Assembly: GCA_029168955.1 (NCBI GenBank)
Contig: JAPDOI010001517.1
Coordinates: 62,001 to 126,000 of the forward strand
Direction: 5' to 3'
Length of the DNA stretch: 64,000 nucleotides
Source of the DNA: Aplectana chamaeleonis
Lineage: Eukaryota > Nematoda > Chromadorea > Rhabditida > Cosmocercidae
Shown here: positions 40,283-51,307 of the stretch, one piece after another
Layout of the letters: every line of letters begins with the position of its first letter
Numbering within the stretch: the first letter of the stretch is position 1
Made by a program: the position numbers and the translations under genes
Notes under the pieces: generated by a model
What the model was told of the DNA's origin: nothing
What the model saw: only the letters and a program-made list of their open reading frames with translations
Databases searched by the model: none

Positions 40283-40718
40283 AGGCAGCGTTCACGACGA
40301 TCATCCTCGTTGACTTTCCAGAGTGAAATGATAGGCGAGAAGGATCCTAGGCTCACAGTGTCAAAAGAACGGTAGAAAACGAGTCAGGGGCGGCAAAATA
40401 AGGGCTGCAAACACGCTTTTTGGTGCCCCAGACACGCCTGGTGCCCCAGATCCGCCCCCTCGGAATGAACAAATGAAGACTTAGATTACAGGAATTATCA
40501 AGTCAAGGAAGTGCTGATAAGTGAGCTGATCGCTTCATTGCACTGATAGGCATCCTTCTAGCGGTCAATTCCTCCAAATCAACGTAAACAAGAGAGGGCC
40601 TATTTTTGCTCCAAAAACCTTTTTCGTACCATTTTTAAGCATGCCTTGCTATATAAGGCGCCAGACCTTCCGTAAGCCGTGGAGATATCGGAAGTGAAAT
40701 TTATCGTGAACACTGCCT
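40283..40718. mobile_element. TTAA element with AGGCAGCGTTCACGA termini
   Basis: 436 bp from the shared TTAA to TTAA 40,719-40,722. Ends AGGCAGCGTTCACGACGA and TCGTGAACACTGCCT. Near-identical to 50,367-50,813. Confidence 0.87.
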
Positions 40719-40722
40719 TTAA

Positions 40723-42780
40723 CTTTGTTCAAGTGCTTGTTTTTTTTAGGTAGTAAATCATAAGCTTTAAACGCTGCGCCAAGGAACGAATCGTAGAACT
40801 GTTCCTTGCGTTCTCCGCGCAACTATCCCAAGTTGATGTCGGCGCGAACTTCAAACTTGTTTTGAACTTTCTTGGAATGGGTTTGTCTTGAAAAGTTGGC
40901 GTTTCTGAGGGGGCCTTTTGCAACCTTTTGTCACTATAGGGATATAACAACACGAAGACGTCAAAAACCTAAATATGGTTTACCGTGTGCGATGCCTTTT
41001 CACAGGCTGGATCGTGCTGCAGTGTTCCCTATATCAGTAGCAAAAAGGGAATAACAGACAGCACGCCCAGCCAAATTAGTCGGCTTGTTGTTGGGTCAGT
41101 GGTATATTTTGTCGGTGTCATGAGCGACAGGCATCTATTTCAGCACAGATTGCGTTTAGACCAAGGGTATGCACTTACCGATTTATTGGGTTACAGGATC
41201 TACCGGCTTTTTCTCAGCAAATTTTCATTTAGCGACTTACCGACTTACACACTGTAGATTACGGTACGCATACTGCCTTTTCACTAGCGTTACTTACTTC
41301 AAAAATTCGGAAATCGAAAAATGGACGACAAATTCATGTTAAGCGTCCCAAATAACACCCACAGAGAAATTTTGAGTCAAATCTGAGACTTTGACCGAGC
41401 TACAGTGTACCCACCGTTACTTACCCTAATTCAAGGAAAAGCGATAAACCGACCACAGATTTGTGTTAGGCAGCCCAAGTACACTTTTAGAATTCTCCTG
41501 TAAATCTCTATGGCATTTAGGGGATTTACAAAACGGACTATCAATGCTGCGTCCCATACCTACAACTATCAAAACATGGTTTTATAAAAACCCTTGGGAA
41601 ATGTAAGGCAAGTCCTAGTCAGAAAAAAAAGAAACTGTTTCTGTCATGAAAACTGCCGACAAAAATCCAGAGTGACATAGAGGCTCTGTATAGAACCGCT
41701 TCCTAATCGCATTACTCACTTTTTTCAGTGTATTCTCCTTTTTCAAGAGTAAATGGACAATTACGTTTCTGAAAGACAACCTTCGCAAGGTTTTGCCATA
41801 GTGCTTTTGATTACTACTGGTCAGAGTTGTCGAGCGTTCCCTTACATTGACTTTACTCCAGCAAACGAGGTACCAATGGCCTCATTAACAACTCGCAATT
41901 TCTGCCAACGAGGTTGTTACAGAGACACGGAGTGATTTCCCACACCTTTTTGTTCTCAACCACAGCTTACCTTTCCTCATTTTTCGCGTATTTTGAAGCA
42001 AATCATACAAATCTTCAAACAAAAGCTTACATATATTACGCATCGCTACGGAATACCTCATTGGATTCAAGCTCTTCTAACCGTTTCACTTCCACTGTAA
42101 GGGCTAGAACCTAACAATTCAATTTTCTCAACACTTCTTGTCGTTGCTGCCTTCATTGTTCTCCTGTCTTATTTGCAGATAAACTTGTTGGGCTCTCCTT
42201 TATAAGTTTTATTACAAGAACAGAGCAGCTCATTTACAAACGCGGAGGTTCACCATTCGGGTACGAGGGCGTAATTCTATTATTAGCTCAAATGAGTGAA
42301 ATGAGAAAACATGTCTTTTGAAAACAGTGTTCGTGGACATTGGCGGCTTTTTGAGCTTTTCGGATATTTAGCTTTTTGAAATTGCATACATATGGATGTA
42401 GTTCTAACCGAAAAATCTTTTGAATAAAAAGTCAACTATCCTACACGATCTCTAGAAAGTGTGATTGTATGAGCCAATAATTTCCAAAACCAACAATGCC
42501 GCATTGTTATGTGTTTAGCATCCGTTTTTTTTCAATAATGCTTTCATCTCATGATTACTTCCTTCAATGAAATCGCAAAATACTGATTTGTGAGAGGAAA
42601 ACACTAGAGATCGTCAAACTCGCTTTCGCTTTGTTCGCGACGCATTTGCTGCCACCCACACAAAAGTTCTCAGCTGAATCCTCAATCTTGAGGATTGCCG
42701 TTCCATTAAACCTCAACCAAACATGAGAAAATCGCCTTGTTCTGGACTCTATATTAATTGAAGTCTAGCTACTATACTTG
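40723..42780. other. AT-rich stretch with a dispersed repeat
   Basis: 41,250-41,640 is a copy of the AATCTGAGACTTTGACC dispersed repeat. Elsewhere only short frames (60-90 codons) occur, none recognisable; 41,753-42,114 has two overlapping 60-codon frames of weak protein character. Confidence 0.45.
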
Positions 42781-42789
42781 GGCAAAACT

Positions 42790-43140
42790 GTGAACATTTT
42801 CGAATTTTCGAATATATTCGAAATAATTTTTTTCGAATTTCAAATTCTCGAACATATTCGAAAATTAAATTTTTCGAATCTCAAATTTTCGAATAAATTC
42901 GAAAATCATTTTTTTCGAATTTCAAATTTTCGAATATATCCGAAAATCAAACTTTTTGAATTTCCAATTTTCGAATAAACTCGTAAATAAAATTTTTCGA
43001 ATTTCGGATTTTCGAATATATTCGAAAAACAGATTTTTCGAATTTTAAAATTTCGAATATAATTGAAAATCAAATTTTTCGAATTTTCGAAAAAAAATTC
43101 TATTTTTCGGATAAATTTTCTCGTATCCGAAAATGATGGC
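42790..43140. repeat. TTCGAA tandem array
   Basis: About 12 imperfect units of 28-32 bp built from TTTTTCGAATTTCAAATTTTCGAATATATTCGAAAA-like content, split here as short words: TTTTTCGAATT, CAAATTTTCGAA, TATATTCGAAAAT. It leaves a 66-codon Phe/Ile-rich frame by chance. Confidence 0.8.
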
Positions 43141-43577
43141 CTCGATTTTAAAAATTAGTTTTGAGCTATCATTTGCTGGGTCAGTCGCGGAGTTGTTGAG
43201 TCTCAGGACACTGCAACTGAATCGTATCGGCGCAGTGATGATCGCGGATCCACCATGGTACTATCGCGGCACCATCGAGAGTAGCGGTACGTTCTCTGCA
43301 CTGTCGCGGCGAAGGCTGGATTGGGAAAAACAGCTGCAAATTTCTCATATTTTCAAGCACCGTATGTCTTCTTTTTCTGTAGCTCATTTCCAGGTTTTTG
43401 ATAAAAAAACGTTATCCCTCGAATTGTATTCTATTAGTCTTGAAATATTTCAGTAGCTTTACTGCATCAGAATATCGATATTCTGGCCAAATTCGCTCCA
43501 CTGCCAAAACCGATTCTGTCTAAGCTCAGAACGTACAGAAATGGGCGTCAATTCGCTAAACACAACCCATAATAACT
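43141..43577. other. Unassigned stretch
   Basis: A 107-codon plus frame (43,133-43,456) begins in the array and has no known motif. A hairpin GATCCACCATGG...CGCGGCACCATC is seen near 43,250. Nothing else. Confidence 0.35.
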
Positions 43578-44125
43578 CCTCGAAGCCAATGTTTCTAGAG
43601 TAGTCATTGTAGACTAGTGAGCTCAATCGCTCCCGTCCGTATTTCAAGTAACTGTTTCTTAGGAAAAGGAGGGTTTCGGAAGCTAAAACCCTGGTACTCT
43701 CTATGTCTGGCTGGCAGCTACATAATAAATGCGAAAAACAGAGAAAACCGGTTCGCATTGGCTGGCCGTTCAAGCCAGCCTACTCCCCCGATGGAGCACT
43801 TACACACGGTGACAAAATATTTCACGCGGTTCAAGCGTGCGCTATTTACAAATCAGGCGTCGGGTGGATAGGTCAAGATGGTGCTTTGATAAAGTGTGCT
43901 TTCAAAGGTCGATCAGAAAAACAAACTTCTAATGAAAAGATGATTGTGCATCTTGATTATTCGTATCTGAAAAATTCGAGAGTGCCCTTCAAAGCATTCG
44001 AATTTCGAATAATATTCGACCGTCTGTTTTTTAAATATTCGAATTTCGAACATTATTCGAAAGTCTGTTTCGAAATCCGAAAAATCATTCGAATCAATTT
44101 CGAATAATACAATTAGGTCCGAAGT
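43578..44125. repeat. 540-bp dispersed repeat with TTCGAA tail, copy 2
   Basis: Matches 38,027-38,567 from GAAGCCAATGTTTCT to GGTCCGAAGTATAC. A 134-codon plus frame (43,703-44,107) is open here but the equivalent region of copy 1 is not, so it is probably chance. Confidence 0.7.
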
Positions 44126-44819
44126 ATACTAGCTACCCACTGGATCTTGTTTCCTGCATGAGCATGTATGATCAAGAATAACCGCGCCTTTTTGTTGCTT
44201 CTTTGTTCACTTCGCTTCTTTCCGTAGATGATTCCAGCATCCATGAATACTATTGGAATCCCATTAGCAGCTAGAAACCGGATTCGTATACATCTGTACG
44301 AGTCTAATTAAGGAGCCCGTCATTAGCGTTGTTCGCACCTTCGCTCACACCTTATTATCTGCGCTCGCACCTCCATCGTTTACAACGCCAGCAAAGCTCG
44401 TACAGAAGATTCCTGGCGCTCATTCAAGTGGCTCAATATTAATTGCGCAAAGAGCGGATTAAGTGTTAACCCACTGGAGATTTCATAGGAAGTTAAGTTT
44501 AGTTTCATAGGAAGAAGAAAGTTGAAAGATTGTTTTTTAATCAGCTGCTGTAATTGCAAAATGGCGCAAGATATGAGCAAGCAGTGTAAACGGAAGGCAT
44601 TGAAGAAAAATATATGTTTGTAAATTGATGACAACAATGATTAGTAGAAAATGAAAATTACATAATGGTGATTAAAATATGATATGTGTATATAATGATA
44701 AAGTGCTTCAGAATGTAAACAAGCAGAAAAGTGCGCAAGGTAAAAAATTAAATTATAAAAATGTAAAGTGAAAATAAAAATAATGTTAAAAAAATAGTAA
44801 TGAATATCTCATGAAGAAG
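44126..44819. other. Unassigned AT-rich stretch
   Basis: Very A-rich from 44,640 on. No gene or element recognised. The last part may be 5' sequence of the LINE relic that follows. Confidence 0.35.
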
Positions 44820-44830
44820 AACAGCTCACG

Positions 44831-45234
44831 AAGAAGAACAGATAGCAAATTCCAACAACTCGAAAAAATTCTTCAAATTTTGTAACGGCAGGCTAAAATT
44901 GTCTGAGGTAGTTCCTAGTCTAGCTCGTAAATACACAAACGTTATCGACGATGACTGTCTGAAAGCAAATATGTTTGCCGATTTTTTCGAGAGCGTCTAC
45001 AAGCATTCCTACGATAAGGAGCTGCCTCTTGATCGACTGACCGACAATGTCCTAGAATGGGTAGATATATCCCGTGAATCTGTTTACAAGGCGTTAACTA
45101 AGCTACCAAACAGAACTTCGACTTCGCCAGACCGTGTACCTTACATCTTCTTGAGAAAAGCCGCGCTTGGCCTTGCTTACCCGCTCTCGCTAATGTTTAA
45201 CCGGTTTTTACTACATAGCGAAATACCGAAAATT
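44831..45234 (+). pseudogene. LINE copy 3, RT linker (5' part)
   Basis: In frame from about 44,831: NSNNSKNFFKFCNGRLKLSE-like, then DDCLKANMFADFFESVYKHS, then SPDRVPYIFLRKA, YPLSLMFNRFL and EIPKI. This is the region just before the RT fingers in CR1/Jockey-type LINEs. The coding continues at 48,078 (WKLGLVRPIHKKG) after a large insertion; the last bases here and the first there share AAT, which may be a 3-bp target duplication. No endonuclease is present upstream. Confidence 0.72.
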
Positions 45235-45800
45235 GTGGTGAGCGCGAAGCGCTCACCAGATTTGGCTTTGATTCGCCATCGCGCAACCCCCTGATCTCAG
45301 TATCAGGGTCCAGAGTGAACGTAGGAAGTCCGTTCTTTTTGCATTTAATATACTTTAGAAAGTTGAATAACTGTTCAAAAAATGGTCTGGAATGGTTACC
45401 TGAGATTCGAGAAAAATTGTCAAAACCACGTGATTTTGGTCGAAAAAAGGGTTCATCTCCTTTTTTCAGTTGGCGTACATGATCTTGTTGGAACACTTAT
45501 CGTTGAGCTGGAAAGCTGATTTTTGGCCAGAAAGTTTGATATGATTGCCGTTAGCTCCTGACAAAATTTGAAGTTGGTAGCTCAATTTTTGCGGGACCTC
45601 AAAATTGAGGGTCAAGTGAGACAAAAACACGTAAACGTTATTATAAACCATCCGACGTTTACTCATTCGTAAAAATGATCTAATTAAATAAACACCGTCA
45701 CTGATAGGCATTTGTTTAGGATTGAACGCTTCAATCAATACGGCGGGATCTTGGATGTATTTTTTAGAATGCCGCACGGTGTGAATCAGAAGAAATCCAC

Positions 45801-46925
45801 AGAACGCCTTAGATAGTGTGCGGAACCCCAGTAGGGGTGCGCAAGACGCTGTAGAAAGTGTGCGGGACCCCAGTAGGAGTGCGCAGAACGCCGTAGAAAG
45901 TGTGTGGGACCCAAATAACAGTGCGTAGGACGCCGTAGAAAATGTGTGGGACCCAAATAACAAAGCGTCGGACGCCGTAGAAAGTGTGTGGGACCCAAAT
46001 GAGAGTGCGTAGGACGCCGTAGAAAACGTGTGGGACCCAAACAAAAGTGCGTCGGACGCCGTAGAAAGTGTGTGGGACCCAAATGAGAGTGCGTCGGACG
46101 CCGTAGAAAGTGTGCGGGACCCAAATGAGAGTGCGTAGGACGCCGTAGAAAACGTGTGGGACCCAAATAACAGTGCGTAGGACGCCGTAGAAAATGTGTG
46201 GGACCCAAATAACAAAGCGTCGGACGCCGTAGAAAGTGTGTGGGACCCAAATGAGAGTGCGTAGGACGCCGTAGAAAACGTGTGGGACCCAAACAAAAGT
46301 GCGTCGGACGCCGTAGAAAGTGTGTGGGACCCAAATGAGAGTGCGTCGGACGCCGTAGAAAGTGTGCGGGACCCAAATGAGAGTGCGTAGGACGCCGTAG
46401 AAAACGTGTGGGACCGAAATAACAGTGCGTCGGACGCCGTAGAAAGTGTGTGGGACCCAAATGAGAGTGCGTCGGACGCCGTAGAAAGTGTGCGGGACCC
46501 AAATGAGAGTGCGTAGGACGCCGTAGAAAATGTGTGGGACCCAAATAACAGTGCGTCGGGCGCCGTAGAAAGTGTGTGGGACCGAAATGAGAGTGCGTCG
46601 GACGCCGTAAAAAGTGTGTGGGACCCAAATGAGAGTGCGTCGGACGCCGTAGAAAACGTGTGGGACCCAAATAAGAGTGCGACGGACGCCGTAGAAAGTG
46701 TGTGGGACCCAAATGAGACTGCGTCGGACGCCGTAGAAAATGTGTGGGACCCAAATAACAGTGCGTCGTACGCTGTAGAAAGTGTGTGGGACCCAAATAA
46801 CAGTGCGCAGTACGCCGTAGAAAGTGTACGCGACCCAAATGAAAGTACGTTGGACGCCATAAAAACTGTGAGGTGACCAAGTGGAAGTGAGCAAGACGCC
46901 GTAGAAAGTTTGCGGGATCCAAATA
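45801..46925. repeat. 42-bp minisatellite with 252-bp higher-order units
   Basis: About 27 units of the type GGACGCCGTAGAAAGTGTGT plus GGGACCCAAATGAGAGTGCGTC. Variants mark a six-unit (252-bp) block that is repeated: the AACAAAGCG variant at 45,959 and 46,211, and the ACAAAAG variant at 46,041 and 46,293. 42 is a multiple of 3 and the minus strand lacks stops, so three overlapping minus-strand frames stay open (530, 391 and 380 codons). On the plus strand the frame reads VWDPNESASDAVES but is interrupted by TAG in many units. No start, splice or conserved-residue evidence supports a gene. Confidence 0.92.
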
Positions 46926-47230
46926 CAAGCACGCCCATGCCGATAATTTTTTTCCGCAGGGCTACCGTAATCATTCTTGAACAAAACATGATAACGAACG
47001 ATAACACACGCTCATAACATGCGGGATATAAAAGGGGAGAGGAGCGGTATGCAGTCATTCACACACCGCTCTCTTCGAGAAGCCACTGGGAAGTGGCTGA
47101 GGAGGTCGAAATTGTGCAAAGATGATGGTTGGCTATAACGATGTGCTCATATCCAGGCTGACACTTGGAAAACTTCCGAAGGAGGGTTACGGTAGCCCTG
47201 CGGAAAAAATGATCGGCATGAGCGTGCTTG
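46926..47230. mobile_element. Element at the centre of a palindrome (locus 2)
   Basis: Core 46,957-47,200 with termini CAGGGCTACCGTAATC and GGTTACGGTAGCCCTG. It sits between inverted arms of 30-31 bp (46,926-46,956 and 47,201-47,230; CAAGCACGC-CATGCCGAT inner words, one or two mismatches). GAGCGGTATGCAGTCATTCA inside matches the core at 35.7 kb. The arms differ completely from those at locus 1. Confidence 0.72.
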
Positions 47231-47400
47231 TGACCCAAATTGGTGTGCGCAGAGCGCCGTAGAACGTGTGCAGGACATCAGTGCGAGCGGGCAGCACGTC
47301 ATAGAAGAAGGGAGGGCAGGGCATCAGTGAGTTTGCTTTGAATTAACACCACCAGGAATAAACCATGTTAGAAAGGAAACCTTCAGGAAAAATAAATGAA

Positions 47401-48077
47401 ATTCCTGAAAGTTTAGGTTCCTGGCAGAAATAAAGATTTGGCATGGCCGTTTTTTCGAAATTTTAGAAATATACTCAGTTAAAAGGGGAAGGTGAAGAAA
47501 AATGGAAAAAGTTTTGAAATATTCCTGAGAACGATTTGGCGTAGAATAATTTGATTTTTAGAAAATGTAACGAAATAGTTGAAAGTATGATTTGGCAGTC
47601 GAGTTTGAACCAACTATTTACAAGAGTTGTGCGAAACGAGAGATCGCATTGTATGAGCTTATCCGTAGAACATATCAAAGCAAAATCACGCGTGATAAGG
47701 CAAGCAGTAAAAGCTCGTTTGTGAGCTGGAATGCCGCGATCTTCACGTATTAAGTGAAGTAAAATCAAGTGTTTGTTTCATATCACGCGTGATTTTGCTT
47801 TGATATGTTCTACGGATAAGCTCATACAATGCGATCTCTCGTTTCGCACAACTCTTGTGAATAGTTGGTTCAAACTCGACTGCCAAATCATACTTTCAAC
47901 TATTTCATTACATTTCCTAAAAATCAAATTATTCTACGCCAAATCGTTCTCAGGAATATTTCAAAACTTTTTCCATTTTTCTTCACCTTCCCCTTTTAAC
48001 TGAGTATATTTCTAAAATTTCGAAAAAACGGCCATGCCAAATCTTTACTTTTGCCAGGAACCTAAACTTTCAGGAAT
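47401..48077. repeat. Large palindrome, two 297-bp arms, 83-bp centre
   Basis: Arms 47,401-47,697 and 47,781-48,077 pair with only a few substitutions, so both the minus strand of the left arm (to codon 97) and the plus strand of the right arm (76 codons) give the same short peptide (RDFALICSTDKLIQCDLSFR). Substitutions between arms argue against a simple cloning or read-fold artefact. The peptide is not recognised. Confidence 0.88.
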
Positions 48078-48321
48078 ATGGAAGTTGGGTCTTGTTCGGC
48101 CAATCCACAAAAAGGGGTTCAAAAATCTTGTCAAAAACTACAGGCCTATTTGTCTCACCAGTGCTGCCAGCAAGGTCATGGAACGTTTAATATGTCGTAG
48201 AATAACTGATTTCCTTGTGGGATATAACCTTATTGCGAAGGAACAGAATGGATCTCTGACATATAGATCCACAACTTCTGCTCTTCTGTCAACAGTTTCC
48301 GTTTGGCATAAAGCGGTACTC
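48078..48321 (+). pseudogene. LINE copy 3, RT fingers
   Basis: Reads WKLGLVRPIHKKGFKNLVKN then YRPICLTSAASKVMERLICR and ITDFLVGYNLIAKEQNGSL, then TTSALLSTVSVWHKAV, and stops near 48,321. This is the RT segment before motif A. The stretch that should follow (AFD.., VPQG, YADD) is missing and replaced by a satellite. Confidence 0.78.
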
Positions 48322-48815
48322 TGAGAGAATCCCCCGCGATCGTTCACGGATAGAATCCACTCGGTTTCTGGTAGGAGCCGAGAGGATACTAGCATGGGGC
48401 TATCGCGGAGCGATCGCGAGATTCTGCCAGTCTCAAACTGAGAGCGTATCGCGTTCGTTCATCGATGCTCCAGCTATGCTCCATTGCGTAACCACAAGGA
48501 ATCGAGCCCGGGGCTGAAGCGGTACGATCGCGAGATTCTACCAGTTCCAACCTAAGGGTGAATCGCGTCAATACATCCACGCATTCGGGAATATAAATCG
48601 CGGAACAGCGTTGAACTGAGGCCGGAACTATCGCGGAACGATCGCGAGATTCGGCCAGTCTCCACCCCTGATCGTACCGCATCCATGCCCTCTCGGTGTT
48701 TCACCCGAGCGAGTGTTGCCTACCAGATCAACACGAAACTATAAGGTATCAGTTGAGGAGACCGTTCTTATGACCTTCGGGAAAAACCATCCTGACTTAG
48801 AATTCACTTTGAACG
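48322..48815. repeat. About 130-bp tandem repeat replacing the RT core
   Basis: Three to four diverged units sharing GATCGCGAGATTCTGCCAGT, AATCGCG and GGAACTATCGCGGAACGATC-type words. It sits precisely where LINE copy 3 should have its catalytic RT motifs. Confidence 0.65.
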
Positions 48816-48833
48816 GAACCGCCTTGAAGAAAA

Positions 48834-49448
48834 GTGATATGTAGTGTACGCGATCTAGGCATTTCATATGATAGCAACTTTAGTTATGAGGCCCACATTT
48901 CTAATTTAGCTGCTCGAGCAAAAGCGAGGTCAAATTTCATTCTCAAGGCGTTTAGCAGTCGTAACCCCCACCTGCTCTTCAAGCTTTTCGTTGCCTATGT
49001 CAGACCCATAGTAGAACATTGCTCTCCTATATGGTCGCCTTATAAAGTTTCAGTAATAGAAGAAATTAAGGATGTTCAAAAGTCGTTCACGTACAGGTGT
49101 TTTGCTCGTCAGGGAATGTTAAGACTTTCCTACGAATCCAGGCTGAAGAAACGGGGGGCACTGACACTTTGCAATCGGGGAAAGGTGGCCGATTTGGTTC
49201 TTATGTATAAATTGACCACGCCGGAATTAGACCTGTCGCTTTGTGACTTATTCAGTCTCTCCCCGTTCGTTCACCTGACTAGAGGTCATGCTTTCAAAAT
49301 CTCACCTGATATGCCGAGAACTTCATCGTATCAACATTCTTTTCTTTCTAGAATAGCGACGCCATGGAATAATTTAGATGCTGATGCTCTCAAATACAGA
49401 CACTCATCTGGGTTTCAGCAGTACATCAGCAAGACTTTCCGTATATGA
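48834..49448 (+). pseudogene. LINE copy 3, RT thumb and C-terminal part
   Basis: Reads VRDLGISYDSNFSYEAHISN, FVAYVRPIVEHCSPIWSPY, IEEIKDVQKSFTYRCFAR, LSYESRLKKRGALTL and a C-terminal part with FHLTRGHAF-like and PWNNLDADAL words, then stop. This is the usual C-terminal half of CR1/Rex-like LINE RTs. With the catalytic core absent the copy is a relic. Unlike copies 1 and 2 it has no terminal Cys-His knuckle, so it belongs to another LINE clade. Confidence 0.75.
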
Positions 49449-49820
49449 TCCGCACTCGTCTCGATATTTCACCATTTTCAACTCTTGTCTTGTTTTTTGA
49501 TGACTTCCCCGTTTGTTTTCACCTTACTGACCCAATCGCGTGCAGCAACTGCGAGGCTTCAGTAGTTCACTGAAGCGATATCAAGGTTCTAGTAACAGAG
49601 GGCAATTTCGCTGCGGCTCGCTTCTCTGCTCGTCTCCTTATCAGGCAATCGCCCGGGGTGCGTACCAGTTTAAAGAGGTTCTTGAAAAACAGAACCCGCC
49701 CCGGATTGGTCCTCCATTCGCGTGCCTGATAGGTAGTAGCACGTCAAGGCAGTAAAATATGCCTGCTGTAATGGTGAAGTATACAAAGCCCAACAAGTGA
49801 GAAACTTTGCCACTCCTGAC
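49449..49820. other. Unassigned stretch
   Basis: Probably LINE 3' UTR and flank. Short frames only; nothing recognised. Confidence 0.35.
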
Positions 49821-49824
49821 TTAA

Positions 49825-50362
49825 AGGCAGTGGTCACGATGAAAAACGTTATCGAAAAAACTACAAAAATCAACTTAGATATAAAACAGCTCAAAAACTA
49901 TGAAGGTAGCGCGGTGAAAAACGGGCTAGAATTAGAGTTATTAAGACCCTTAATTTCCAGTTCGTGCACACGTGCACAGAAAGATCACAGTCTCATGCCA
50001 AGCATTCAAAAATCATCGACACTCAGAGGAGGAAATAAATGCAAATTTACCTCATAAAACAGTTGAACAATGAAAGCAAGCACTTCAACCAATGTTTTTG
50101 ACTAGATGTGTACATAAATCCGAAAGTTCATTGATTGAAATTGAAGTTCAAGCCAGCTGATGTTCTTGATATTAGAGATCATCGATGCCGATGATGTGGG
50201 GTGGACTCGTCCACCATCGAAAGACAAGAAAGTTCAGGCTTCGAATTTGGCCCAGAACAGCGTTTTTTTCGCGATTTTTTCTTATAGGTTCTACTACTCT
50301 ATACCCAGAAAAGGGTTTAGAGAGGAAAAGAAGACAATCATATTTGAGCGCGACTACTGCCT
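49825..50362. mobile_element. TTAA chain element 1 (uninterrupted form of the MITE at 20-24 kb)
   Basis: 538 bp between TTAA (49,821-49,824) and TTGA (50,363-50,366, a mutated TTAA). Serves as the empty-site reference for LINE copy 2. Confidence 0.88.
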
Positions 50363-50366
50363 TTGA

Positions 50367-50813
50367 AGGCAGCGTTCACGATGATCATCCTCGTTGACTT
50401 TCTACAGTGAAATGATAGGCGAGAAGGATCCTAGGCTCCCAGCGTCGAAAGAACGGTAGAAAACGAGCCAGGAGCGGCAAAATAACGGCAGCAAACAAGC
50501 GTTTTGGTGCCCCAGACACGCCTGGTGCCCCAGATCCGCCCCTCGAAATGAACAAATGAAGACTCAGATTACAGGAATGATCAAGTGAAGGAAGTGCTGA
50601 TAAGTGAGCTGATCGTTTCATTGCACTGATAGGTATCATCCTTCTAGCGGTCAATTCCTCCACGCTCAAAAACCAACGTAAACGAGAAAGGGCCTATTTT
50701 TGCTCAAAAACGCGTATTTCGTGTCCTTTTTAAGCATGCCTTGCTATATAGGGCGCCAGACCTACCGTAAACCGTGGAGATATAGGAAGTAAAATTTATC
50801 GTGAACACTGCCT
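50367..50813. mobile_element. TTAA chain element 2
   Basis: 447 bp, AGGCAGCGTTCACGATGA...TCGTGAACACTGCCT. Same family as 40,283-40,718. Shares its right TTAA (50,814-50,817) with element 3. Confidence 0.88.
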
Positions 50814-50817
50814 TTAA

Positions 50818-51303
50818 AGGCAGTGTTCCCGATAAAATTCGTTTTTCTGTTTTTCCACCTATCTTGAGAACGGCCCCATGCTGATTCCAATGATGTCTCT
50901 GAAATCGTACAATACCTTCTGGGAACGGAGTTATGGCCCCTCAAAAATTGAGCTAAGGAAACATGGTGGACGAGTTGTCCGAAGCTTTTAACTTGCGTCT
51001 TTCGCAGCCGATGTATGCGAGCTGACCTGAGTAAAGAGAGAAGTTGAGAATGAAGGGAGGAACGAGGCTAATGATTGGAAATCATCGCCTATCTCACGAT
51101 CTCGAGCATTCATTTGCTCACGCCGGTGGGCGTGTGTTGCGCTTTTGGGGTTTGCCTTGCGCTCGAAGTGGCAACTTCGGGCTCTTCTGGAGCATTTCCT
51201 GGCTCGTTTTCATGCGTTCTTTCGACGTCAACGTTACAGTGTGCCCCTCCACTACCCATTCCTAGTGGAAATTCAAACACATTTTTTATCGTGAACACTG
51301 CCT
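50818..51303. mobile_element. TTAA chain element 3
   Basis: 486 bp, AGGCAGTGTTCCCGATAAAA...TTTATCGTGAACACTGCCT. Shares TTAA 51,304-51,307 with element 4, which is closely similar to it over the left 250 bp. Confidence 0.88.
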
Positions 51304-51307
51304 TTAA

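Larger units (their letters stand above)
45235..48077. mobile_element. Composite 2.84-kb insertion in LINE copy 3
   Basis: It starts next to a perfect hairpin (TGGTGAGCGC-GAA-GCGCTCACCA, 45,236-45,258). Then come about 540 bp unassigned, the 42-bp minisatellite, the palindrome-centred element (46,926-47,230), decayed minisatellite units (47,231-47,320), and a palindrome with two 297-bp arms. The right edge of the palindrome coincides with the point where the LINE frame resumes. I cannot name the class; the hairpin end and large satellite load are in keeping with a rolling-circle (Helitron-like) or foldback carrier, but the canonical TC and CTRR ends are not evident. Confidence 0.55.

Noticed and set aside
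42778..42978. 66-codon Phe/Ile-rich open frame
   Set aside because: It is a direct translation of the TTCGAA array.
45801..46925. CRISPR array
   Set aside because: There are regular 42-bp repeats, but no unique spacers; the whole unit is conserved, so this is a minisatellite, in a eukaryotic context.
45466..47058. 530-, 391- and 380-codon minus-strand open frames as protein genes
   Set aside because: They lie in one 42-bp minisatellite. All three frames are open because the unit length is a multiple of three and the strand lacks stops. No start context, splice signals or non-repeat domain supports them.
47475..48003. Identical 76-97-codon peptides on opposite strands as a duplicated gene
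   Set aside because: They are simply the two arms of the palindrome. The peptide has no known motif, and the right copy runs into the LINE.
47401..48077. Palindrome as a cloning or read-folding artefact
   Set aside because: The arms carry several differences from one another, which a simple artefact would not.
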